5,387 nucleotides of DNA from Bacillota bacterium (GTDB taxonomy: Bacteria > Bacillota > Clostridia > Acetivibrionales > DSM-1351), in NCBI GenBank assembly GCA_023426005.1, contig JAFABO010000018.1, positions 1-5,387 on the forward strand. The letters run 5' to 3'. The stretch's first letter is position 1, and each line of letters opens with the position of its first letter. Positions 1-5,387 of the stretch are shown here, piece after piece. The notes under the pieces are model-generated. The model saw only the letters and a program-made list of their open reading frames with translations, made no database searches and was not told the DNA's origin. A program made the position numbers and the translations under genes.

Positions 1-1
1 C

Positions 2-1384
2 AATAATTATCAGAGACAGTTTTATATATTTCAGAACATGGATAACAATCTGGGCAATCCGACGGGCTATATAAAGGTTGAGATAAATGATCCGACTGCA
101 AAGCTGCAAATATCACTTGGGAACCTGGCAAACAGGCCGGGGATAGGATACCGGCTGTATGGCATAAGCAGGAAGGAAAATGGGCTGCAATATGCTGAAA
201 TATGCGATATCGGAAATAACAACGGCAGGGCGGATCATAAGTTTAGTCTGGAAAGCAGCAATATAGGAGGAAGTAACCTTTGCTTTGATGATATTAATGT
301 ATTTGCAGTAATAGCGGCAAATCCCGACAACAATTCAGCCGTTTGCCCGCTGGTTGCATATAGAAACGGTCAAGTACAGTGGAAACAGGAGTTTGAGGCC
401 GCCCTGAGAAACCCCGCACCGCCGGTAATTATTGAGACAGCAGTTGAAAAGATGCCCGAAAGAGTTGATATGCCTGCTTCAGCAGAACTTGACGGCCTCA
501 TTGCGGAAGAGGCGGATACTGTAAGCCCAGTGGATGAATATAGTCCTGCTCAGGAGCAGCAGAGGATCATGGAGGAAGATGCGGTGCCGCCTGACACCCC
601 GGCAGATAGAGAAAAAGATAATGCCCAGGAAGAAATAAGCAGCTTTGAGGAGGAAAGGCAGAACATAATAACACAGGAAGTCCTTGAAAGGGAAGAGCTT
701 GAAGAGGAAACTGTGGGCCGGCTGTCCGATCTGATAGAGGTTTCGGTTAATAATGAGGAGGAACATTCTCATACCGCCGTGCAACCGGAGCCGGAGAATA
801 TGGAGGATAAAAGCCGCGATGATATTTCAAGTAAATTCGAAGCAACCCTGACCAGCATATACAATCATGAAAAGGGAAATGATGCATTAAGTGCAGAAAG
901 TGACATAATAAGTGCCGCTGAAAAGAATTTCAGAGACATATCCTCAATAAATGCAGAGGGCGATAGGGTGAGAAAAGAGTTTGACATTGACCTCCTGAAA
1001 GAGGAACTGGACAAGAGCTTTGAAATATGCAACCCCTTCAACAACCGGAGCAAGAGGTTTAAGTGGTGGAAAATCAATAGTCCCGGGTACCTGAATAACA
1101 TACTTTTCAGAAATAATGTAAAAACATATCTTTTATTTAATCCAAAGGTTATGCTGGCACATTATAAGTACAGATATATTGTTTTTGGCATCCGGTATGA
1201 TAGGTATTCGGGAAGAGAGCGCTTTATATGCGGTGTTCCCGGGGTATACAGCATTGATGAGAATCCCTTCGGAAACCTGGGAAGCTGGGCTCAGCTGGAA
1301 GGCTACAGGCCCAAATACGGCGCCTTTGGGTATTGGATTATTCTTATAGATCCGAGAACAGGAAAGTTAATCAAAATTAAGTAG
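2..1384 (+). CDS. Uncharacterised three-part protein with acidic linker (5' end outside window)
   Basis: Function is unknown; I recognise no characterised family. Residue numbers count from the ATG at 38. Residues 1-118 look like a compact, mostly beta domain (GYIKVEI near the start, FAVIAAN near 89-95, VCPLVAYRNGQVQWK near 102-116). Residues about 125-315 are a low-complexity, Glu/Asp/Pro/Ser-rich segment, probably a disordered linker. Residues about 318-448 form a second domain rich in aromatics and glycine (FKWWKI at 341-346, ICGVPGVY at 397-404, YGAFGYW at 427-433). There is no signal peptide or membrane segment in the visible part. From memory, clostridial genomes carry hypothetical proteins with a similar C-terminal region; this is unverified. 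The ATG at 38 has no Shine-Dalgarno sequence, and the frame runs without a stop to position 2 (twelve further codons). I therefore treat the gene as 5' partial. If 38 is the true start, the protein is 448 residues. No terminator hairpin follows the TAG stop. Confidence 0.8.
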   Translation, partial: NNYQRQFYIFQNMDNNLGNPTGYIKVEINDPTAKLQISLGNLANRPGIGYRLYGISRKENGLQYAEICDIGNNNGRADHKFSLESSNIGGSNLCFDDINVFAVIAANPDNNSAVCPLVAYRNGQVQWKQEFEAALRNPAPPVIIETAVEKMPERVDMPASAELDGLIAEEADTVSPVDEYSPAQEQQRIMEEDAVPPDTPADREKDNAQEEISSFEEERQNIITQEVLEREELEEETVGRLSDLIEVSVNNEEEHSHTAVQPEPENMEDKSRDDISSKFEATLTSIYNHEKGNDALSAESDIISAAEKNFRDISSINAEGDRVRKEFDIDLLKEELDKSFEICNPFNNRSKRFKWWKINSPGYLNNILFRNNVKTYLLFNPKVMLAHYKYRYIVFGIRYDRYSGRERFICGVPGVYSIDENPFGNLGSWAQLEGYRPKYGAFGYWIILIDPRTGKLIKIK

Positions 1385-1394
1385 ATAATTGTCG

Positions 1395-1423
1395 TTTCAT
1401 AGCATTACAATATGGTATATAAT
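1395..1423 (+). promoter_or_regulatory. Possible SigA-type promoter for the hemerythrin gene (weak -35)
   Basis: A perfect TATAAT lies at 1418-1423, about 43 nt before the ATG. The -35 region is poor: TTTCAT at 1395-1400 gives a 17-nt spacer, and GTTTCA one base upstream gives 18 nt. Neither matches TTGACA well. The -10 box alone supports the call in an AT-rich gap, so it could be chance, or an activator-dependent promoter. Confidence 0.35.
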
Positions 1424-1465
1424 AGAATTATAAGCTTAATATCGTAATGTATTGGAGGGATAAAA

Positions 1466-1876
1466 ATGGCGGCAATACAATGGAGAGACAGCTATGCAAT
1501 TGGCATCAAGGAGATTGACGATCAGCACAAACAGTTATTTGACGCAGTTGACAAACTCTTTGCAGCATGCAGTCAGGGAAAGGGCAAGGAAGAAGTGGGG
1601 AATACCCTGAGGTTTCTGGAGGAATATACAAAGGTTCATTTCACCGACGAGCAGCAGCTGCACATAAAATTCAATTATCCTGAAAGGCTCAATCACAGGA
1701 ACGTACATGAGAATTTTTTAAAGAATTTTGAAAAGTTGAAACAGGAATTCGATGAAAAAGGTGCAGGTGTTCTTTTTGTTTCTACTGTTAACAAATTATT
1801 TGTGGACTGGCTGATCAAGCATATCGGAAGTATGGACAAGGCCTTTGCCACCTATGTAAAAGAACAGCAGAAATAA
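1466..1876 (+). CDS. Bacteriohemerythrin (non-heme di-iron O2-binding protein)
   Basis: This is a single-domain hemerythrin of 136 residues, typical for the bacterial family, and probably cytoplasmic because it has no signal peptide or membrane segment. The N-terminal WRDSYAIGIKEIDDQHKQLF is the standard opening. All seven expected di-iron ligands are present: H21, H58 and E62 (HxxxE), H77 and H81 (HxxxH), H119 and D124 (HxxxxD). Family members bind O2 reversibly at the oxo-bridged iron pair and are linked to oxygen sensing, scavenging, storage or delivery. In a presumed anaerobe, O2 detoxification or sensing is the likely role, but that is inference. There is no fused methyl-accepting or signalling domain. 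The start is well supported by GGAGG at 1454-1458, seven nt before the ATG. No terminator is visible between this gene and zapA, so some readthrough is possible. Confidence 0.95.
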   Translation: MAAIQWRDSYAIGIKEIDDQHKQLFDAVDKLFAACSQGKGKEEVGNTLRFLEEYTKVHFTDEQQLHIKFNYPERLNHRNVHENFLKNFEKLKQEFDEKGAGVLFVSTVNKLFVDWLIKHIGSMDKAFATYVKEQQK

Positions 1877-1881
1877 ATTAT

Positions 1882-1911
1882 TTGCCGAAATATAGAATAA
1901 TATAGTATAAT
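1882..1911 (+). promoter_or_regulatory. Probable SigA-type promoter for zapA
   Basis: TTGCCG at 1882-1887 (four of six matches to TTGACA) is followed by an 18-nt spacer and a perfect TATAAT at 1906-1911. Transcription would start near 1918, giving a leader of roughly 57 nt before the preferred TTG start. It lies just downstream of the hemerythrin stop codon. Confidence 0.5.
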
Positions 1912-1928
1912 TGAGGTAAATTGAGGAA

Positions 1929-1942
1929 GGCTTGAATAAGCC
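1929..1942 (+). other. Small hairpin in the zapA leader
   Basis: GGCTT (1929-1933) can pair with AAGCC (1938-1942) around a GAAT loop. The stem is only 5 bp and no T-run follows, so it is not a terminator. It would sit in the 5' leader, upstream of the ribosome binding site. A regulatory role is speculative. Confidence 0.25.
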
Positions 1943-1959
1943 GTTCCACAGCGAGATTG

Positions 1960-1965
1960 AAGGAG
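1960..1965 (+). promoter_or_regulatory. Ribosome binding site that fixes the zapA start
   Basis: AAGGAG lies 9 nt before the TTG at 1975. An alternative upstream in-frame TTG at 1957 overlaps the region just before this motif and has no comparable Shine-Dalgarno sequence. This favours 1975 as the start and places the motif in the leader rather than in the coding region. Confidence 0.7.
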
Positions 1966-1974
1966 CTGATTACC

Positions 1975-2412
1975 TTGACCTCAAAAAATAAGGTTGTTAT
2001 CCGTATAGCCGGTAAAGATTATACACTGGTGGGTATGGAGTCCGACGAATATATTCAGAAGGTCGGACTGTATATCGACAAAAAAATGAATGAAATATTG
2101 ATGCGCAACAATAGGCTCAGTACCTCGCTTGCAGCTGTCCTCACCGCAATAAACGTGGCAGACGATTTTTTCAAAGCCCGTGAAACGGAATTTAATGTCA
2201 GGAAGGAAAAAGAAGCTGTAAATGAAGAGCTTGAGAAACTGAGGAATGAAATCCTGCAGTTGAAGGAAGAAAACGGCAGTCTGGCTGCAAAAAACACCAG
2301 CCTTCAATTGGAACTTGCCAAAAGGGAAGCAGAGCTTGGCGAAGTCAGAAATTCAATAGATAAGGGGAGCAGAACTCTTATTCAAAAAACTTTGAGCGGA
2401 TATGATATGTAG
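1975..2412 (+). CDS. zapA: Cell division protein ZapA
   Basis: ZapA binds FtsZ in the cytoplasm and promotes bundling and stability of the Z-ring at midcell. The N-terminal globular head is recognisable: NKVVIRIAGKDYTLVG (residues 5-20), then SDEYIQKVGLYIDKKMNEI (23-41) and the conserved AAVLTAINVADDFFKA helix (53-68). Residues about 68-128 are a long, heptad-like, Glu/Lys/Leu-rich coiled coil (EELEKLRNEILQLKEENGSL), followed by a short tail. At 145 residues it is longer than the compact B. subtilis and E. coli proteins because of the extended coiled coil. The start is TTG at 1975, preceded by AAGGAG. An in-frame TTG at 1957 would add six residues but lacks a good ribosome binding site, and the protein from 1975 begins MTSKNK, typical for clostridial ZapA. 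A strong terminator follows, so zapA ends its transcription unit. Confidence 0.92.
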   Translation: MTSKNKVVIRIAGKDYTLVGMESDEYIQKVGLYIDKKMNEILMRNNRLSTSLAAVLTAINVADDFFKARETEFNVRKEKEAVNEELEKLRNEILQLKEENGSLAAKNTSLQLELAKREAELGEVRNSIDKGSRTLIQKTLSGYDM

Positions 2413-2429
2413 TTGTTTATAGCTGACAC

Positions 2430-2460
2430 AGCCGAAGGAAAAATACCCTTCGGCTTTTTT
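2430..2460 (+). terminator. Intrinsic (rho-independent) terminator after zapA
   Basis: AGCCGAAGG (2430-2438) pairs perfectly with CCTTCGGCT (2447-2455) to give a 9-bp GC-rich stem with an 8-nt A-rich loop. A run of six T follows (2455-2460). It starts 18 nt after the zapA stop and separates zapA from the next transcription unit. Confidence 0.92.
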
Positions 2461-2476
2461 GTTCCTCGCGTCAGGT

Positions 2477-2505
2477 TTGACTTTTAAAAATCCGCATTAT
2501 ATAGT
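2477..2505 (+). promoter_or_regulatory. SigA-type promoter for the metalloenzyme-U32 operon
   Basis: TTGACT at 2477-2482 (five of six matches) and TATAGT at 2500-2505 (five of six) are separated by an ideal 17-nt spacer. The site lies between the zapA terminator and the next gene. Predicted transcription start is near 2512, giving a leader of about 38 nt. Confidence 0.7.
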
Positions 2506-2549
2506 TAAGATTGACGGAAAATACAAAATAACAAATACGAAGGGTTCAT

Positions 2550-3440
2550 ATGAAAGTAATTTTTATATTTATAGATGGAATAGGTACCGGAAATAAAAAC
2601 AGGGATACAAACCCAATATATGCCGCACCCACACAGGTTTTGTCAAATATGATCGACAATGCCCGGTTTACAGCCGACGCATCCTTGGGAGTGCCGGGGC
2701 TGCCTCAGAGTGCTACCGGACAGACTGCCATTTTTACCGGCATCAATGCGCCGGCGGTACTGAACAGGCACCTCAGCGGGCAGCCCACCGTTACACTGAA
2801 GAAGCTTATTCAGGATATTAATATTTTCAGACAACTGATGAAAATGGGGTTAACGGTTACCAATGCAAATGTCTACCGGGATGAATATCTTGCCAATATG
2901 CTGGAGGTCAGGGACAGGCGCAACAGGCCATCTGTGACTTCAGTCATGGGAATGGCCGAAAATATCAAGTTCCGCAATGTAAAAGATTTTATGGATAATA
3001 ACGGAGTATATCATGATATAACCGGTGAAATATTAAAGGAGTCGGGATACGAAGTGGATGTGGTATCGCCGGAGGAGGCGGCTCAAAACCTTTACAGGTT
3101 AAGCCGCCAATATGACTTTACCTTGTACGAGCATTTTATAACTGATTATGCGGGCCATAAATTTGAAATGGATAGGGCGGCCGAAGTGGTAGTCAATCTG
3201 GACAGATTTCTGGGCAAACTGGTTGATATGCTGGACTTTGAACAGGAAGATGTACTTATAATCACCAGTGACCATGGAAATCTGGAGGATATATCGGTCC
3301 GGACACATACCATGAACAGGGTTCCGGTAATTGTAAAGGGAAAGAAGGCTGAGCAGGTGGAGAAGGAAGTAAACTCATTAGTTGACATAATGCCTTTTGT
3401 CATTGAATTATTCAGGAGGGAATTAAGCGGCAATGGCTAA
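2550..3440 (+). CDS. Alkaline phosphatase superfamily metalloenzyme (iPGM/phosphopentomutase-like), reduced form
   Basis: This 296-residue protein belongs to the two-metal metalloenzyme group that includes cofactor-independent phosphoglycerate mutase (iPGM) and phosphopentomutase. Expected active-site elements are in order: D9 in FIFIDGIG; a Ser/Thr-rich nucleophile loop PQSATGQTAIFTG (52-64; S54 or T56 as candidate nucleophile); D199 and H203 in DYAGHK; D241 and H242 in TSDHGNLED; and H253 in RTHTMNRVPV. It is much shorter than iPGM (about 510), archaeal-type aPGM (about 400) or phosphopentomutase (about 390, sizes from memory). Only a small cap, roughly residues 65-190, lies between the nucleophile loop and the second metal site. 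The substrate is unknown; a phosphatase or phosphomutase on a small phosphorylated compound is plausible. It has no signal peptide or membrane segment, so it is probably cytoplasmic. ATG 2550 is preceded by GAAGGG (2539-2544). Its 3' end overlaps the U32 gene by 8 nt. Confidence 0.88.
   Translation: MKVIFIFIDGIGTGNKNRDTNPIYAAPTQVLSNMIDNARFTADASLGVPGLPQSATGQTAIFTGINAPAVLNRHLSGQPTVTLKKLIQDINIFRQLMKMGLTVTNANVYRDEYLANMLEVRDRRNRPSVTSVMGMAENIKFRNVKDFMDNNGVYHDITGEILKESGYEVDVVSPEEAAQNLYRLSRQYDFTLYEHFITDYAGHKFEMDRAAEVVVNLDRFLGKLVDMLDFEQEDVLIITSDHGNLEDISVRTHTMNRVPVIVKGKKAEQVEKEVNSLVDIMPFVIELFRRELSGNG
3414..3419 (+). promoter_or_regulatory. Ribosome binding site of the U32 gene, inside the upstream coding region
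   Basis: AGGAGG lies within the last codons of the metalloenzyme gene, 13 nt before the ATG at 3433. The spacing is longer than usual. The start is nevertheless fixed, because an in-frame TAA at 3424-3426 blocks any start further upstream. The arrangement suits translational coupling. Confidence 0.6.
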
Positions 3441-5387
3441 GAAGATTGAGCTTTTGGCACCCGCAGGCAATTATGCCGCATTCCTTGCCGCGGTTGAAAA
3501 TGGCGCGGATGCGGTTTATCTGGGCGGAAAGCTGTTGAATGCAAGACAGTTTGCGGGAAACTTTGAGGATGAAGAACTGCAAAAGGCAATAGATTATGCA
3601 CATGTCAGGGGAGTACGCATACTTCTGACCCTCAATACACTTGTACTGGACAGTGAAATGGGGGAGGCTGTAGAATATGCGGCCAGGGCATATGAAATGG
3701 GTGCGGATGCTTTCATAATACAGGATATGGGGCTCGCGGCAAATTTAAAAAAAGCCGTTCCTGATATTCCGATCCATGCAAGCACCCAGATGACCGTTTA
3801 TAACCCGGAGGGCGTCAGAGCTCTCGAAAAAGCCGGCTTTGAAAGAGTGGTGCTTGCCAGGGAGCTTGGAATTGGTGAGATCAGAGAGATTTGCCGCAAC
3901 ACCGGGCTGGAAATAGAAATATTCGTACATGGTGCACTCTGTATCAGTTACTCCGGCCAGTGCCTGATGAGCAGCATGATCGGCGGCAGGAGCGGAAACA
4001 GGGGAAAATGTGCCCAACCCTGCAGAATGTATTATTCGGTGGCCAGGGACGGAAAAAACCTGAAAAGCAGCTATTTGCTCAGCCCAAAGGATATCTGCTA
4101 TATAGACCATCTGGCAGAATTGGTTGACGCAGGTGTGGCCTCCTTTAAAATAGAGGGGAGGATGAAAAGCCCTGAATACGTTGCCACCGTGGTGGGCACC
4201 TACCGGAAATATCTGAATCTGCTCCGGCAGGGGCAGAGAACGCTCTCCGGTGAAACACAGGTTAGAGCAAAGCAAAAGCAAATATCGGGCCCCGTGGTTT
4301 CGGAGCAGGACAGACAGCAGCTCCTGCAAAGCTTTAACAGAGGGGGCTTTTCAAAGGGTTACCTGCTGGGTAAGACCGGGCCTGATATGATGGCCTATGA
4401 CAAGCCTAAAAACTGGGGAACCTATTTAGGCACGGCGCTTGCCCGGGACAGCAGCACCAACTCTGTAAAGATCAGGCTGGAAAATACACTGGGCAATGGA
4501 GACGGCATAGAGATATGGTCGGGGAAAGCCTGCGAGGAAAGTCCCGGCGGCATTATCACGAAAATAGTCCTGGATGAGGGCAAACAGGTCAAGCGCGCCA
4601 ACTGCGGCGATACGGTCTGGGTCTCGGTTATCAGGGGAAATATAGAAAAGGGGAGCAAGGTTTACAAGACTTCGGATAAGGAAATGCTGGAGCAGGCGGC
4701 AGCTTCCTTTGCAAAGCCCTCCAGAAAAACAGATATTAAAGCTGCCTTTAAAATGAAAACCGAGGAACTGCCGGAACTAATCCTGGAGGATTTTAACGGC
4801 AATGTTGTTTCGGCGCAGGGTGGCAGCCTTCCAGAGAAAGCTGTCAACAGGCCTCTCACTGGGGACAGGATTTCAGAACAGCTAAAAAAAATGGGTTCAA
4901 CACCCTTTAATGTGGTTGAATTAAATATAGAAATGGACAGCGGTATTGTGATACCCATAAGTGAGTTGAACAATATCAGGAGAAAAGCGGCCGGACTTTT
5001 GGAAAATAGGCGTATATCAGAGGGAAAACCGAAGACCGGGCTGCAAAATAATCCGACATATTTCCAACGGGATTATACATATTTCCCGGGAAATACCGCA
5101 GACCTGTCATATAATCTGAAAAAGCCAAAAATTTCTGCCATGTTCTATCATGTTAACGGGGATATGGAGCTGGACAGGGTCAATGCGGACAGAATATATA
5201 TTCACTTAAATGATATTTTAAACCGGGACACCTGTGAGCAGATAACAAAAGTCAGAAGTCAGGGAAAAGAAGTGTACGCATATATTCCGGCAGTGATCAG
5301 GGGAAAGCAGACAGAGCTTCTCATTAAAAACGCCCGAACCGTCAGGGAAAAAACCGATGGATTTCTGGCGGGAAATATAGGCGTTGG
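3433..5387 (+). CDS. U32 family protein with DUF3656 region (3' end outside window)
   Basis: The reading frame stays open from ATG 3433 to the right edge, giving 651 codons without a stop. It begins KIELLAPAGNYAAFLAAVENG, the usual opening of the U32 barrel. The diagnostic U32 signature is complete: EIFVHGALCISYSGQCLMSS around residues 162-181. Cysteines C170, C177, C193 and C222 are candidate Fe-S ligands by analogy with E. coli UbiU; C197 is an additional nearby cysteine. FKIEGRMKSPEYVA (238-251) is also conserved. Residues about 431-530 match the DUF3656 region (PLTGDRISEQLKKMGSTPFN). From about 564 a further domain begins (KPKISAMFYH) and is cut by the window edge. Although U32 is named a peptidase family, E. 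coli RlhA and TrhP act in hydroxylation of 23S rRNA C2501 and tRNA U34 respectively. RlhA also carries DUF3656, so an RNA-modification role is a reasonable hypothesis. Long clostridial relatives are, from memory, about 800 residues, so roughly 150 are missing. Confidence 0.93.
   Translation, partial: MAKKIELLAPAGNYAAFLAAVENGADAVYLGGKLLNARQFAGNFEDEELQKAIDYAHVRGVRILLTLNTLVLDSEMGEAVEYAARAYEMGADAFIIQDMGLAANLKKAVPDIPIHASTQMTVYNPEGVRALEKAGFERVVLARELGIGEIREICRNTGLEIEIFVHGALCISYSGQCLMSSMIGGRSGNRGKCAQPCRMYYSVARDGKNLKSSYLLSPKDICYIDHLAELVDAGVASFKIEGRMKSPEYVATVVGTYRKYLNLLRQGQRTLSGETQVRAKQKQISGPVVSEQDRQQLLQSFNRGGFSKGYLLGKTGPDMMAYDKPKNWGTYLGTALARDSSTNSVKIRLENTLGNGDGIEIWSGKACEESPGGIITKIVLDEGKQVKRANCGDTVWVSVIRGNIEKGSKVYKTSDKEMLEQAAASFAKPSRKTDIKAAFKMKTEELPELILEDFNGNVVSAQGGSLPEKAVNRPLTGDRISEQLKKMGSTPFNVVELNIEMDSGIVIPISELNNIRRKAAGLLENRRISEGKPKTGLQNNPTYFQRDYTYFPGNTADLSYNLKKPKISAMFYHVNGDMELDRVNADRIYIHLNDILNRDTCEQITKVRSQGKEVYAYIPAVIRGKQTELLIKNARTVREKTDGFLAGNIGV

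Noticed and set aside
479..784. Minus-strand open frame with hydrophobic translation
   Set aside because: It is the antisense of the Glu/Asp-rich linker of the first gene. GAA/GAG codons read backwards give Phe/Leu-rich protein, which explains the apparent membrane-like sequence.
1431..1438. Palindrome TAAGCTTA upstream of the hemerythrin gene
   Set aside because: An 8-bp AT-rich palindrome without flanking symmetry is expected by chance. It could be an operator, but nothing else supports that.
1385..1465. Possible terminator after the first gene
   Set aside because: I found no stable GC-rich stem followed by a T-run in this gap.
1981..2307. Minus-strand open frames across zapA
   Set aside because: They are antisense to the coiled coil of ZapA, where Glu/Lys-rich codons give Phe/Leu/Ser-rich antisense. 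There is no independent support for a gene.
2550..3440. Annotation as true 2,3-bisphosphoglycerate-independent phosphoglycerate mutase
   Set aside because: The active-site motifs are of that superfamily, but at 296 residues the protein is too short to contain the phosphotransferase domain of iPGM.
3891..4127. Second + strand open frame of 78 codons
   Set aside because: It is out of frame within the conserved cysteine region of the U32 gene, and its translation is rich in Arg, Gln and Pro with no recognisable motif.
3745..4329. Long open frame on the minus strand (194 codons)
   Set aside because: It lies entirely inside the well-supported U32 coding region on the + strand, including the U32 signature. 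Its translation shows no recognisable domain and it has no convincing promoter or ribosome binding site context.

Overview
This window looks like ordinary chromosome from a Gram-positive anaerobe of the class Clostridia. The best guess is a relative of the cellulolytic Ruminiclostridium/Acetivibrio group. That guess rests on strong purine-rich ribosome binding sites, SigA-type promoters, a clostridial-style ZapA, a long U32 protein, and moderate base composition (mid-40s % GC, judged by eye). Placement below class level is inference. Every supported gene is on the + strand.

Layout. (1) Positions 2-1384 hold an uncharacterised three-part protein: an N-terminal domain, a long acidic linker, and an aromatic/glycine-rich C-terminal domain. 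Its frame is open to the left edge, and the first ATG in the window (38) lacks a ribosome binding site, so the true start is probably outside. (2) Positions 1466-1876 encode a complete bacteriohemerythrin with all seven di-iron ligands. (3) Positions 1975-2412 encode ZapA, the FtsZ-ring associated protein. It most likely starts at a TTG codon, has its own promoter, and ends at a strong intrinsic terminator (2430-2460). (4) A new transcription unit starts from a good SigA-type promoter (2477-2505). It contains a small stand-alone metalloenzyme of the alkaline phosphatase / cofactor-independent phosphoglycerate mutase superfamily (2550-3440). This gene overlaps by 8 nt a long U32-family protein with a DUF3656 region (3433 to the right edge, truncated).

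How the genes relate. The metalloenzyme and the U32 gene form a probable two-gene, translationally coupled operon. The hemerythrin and zapA genes have separate promoter candidates but no visible terminator between them, so readthrough is possible. Nothing supports one common pathway for the whole window. I saw no mobile element, CRISPR array, tRNA or rRNA. The most interesting points are the uncharacterised first protein, the reduced metalloenzyme with unknown substrate, its coupling to a probable Fe-S U32 protein, and the start-codon corrections.
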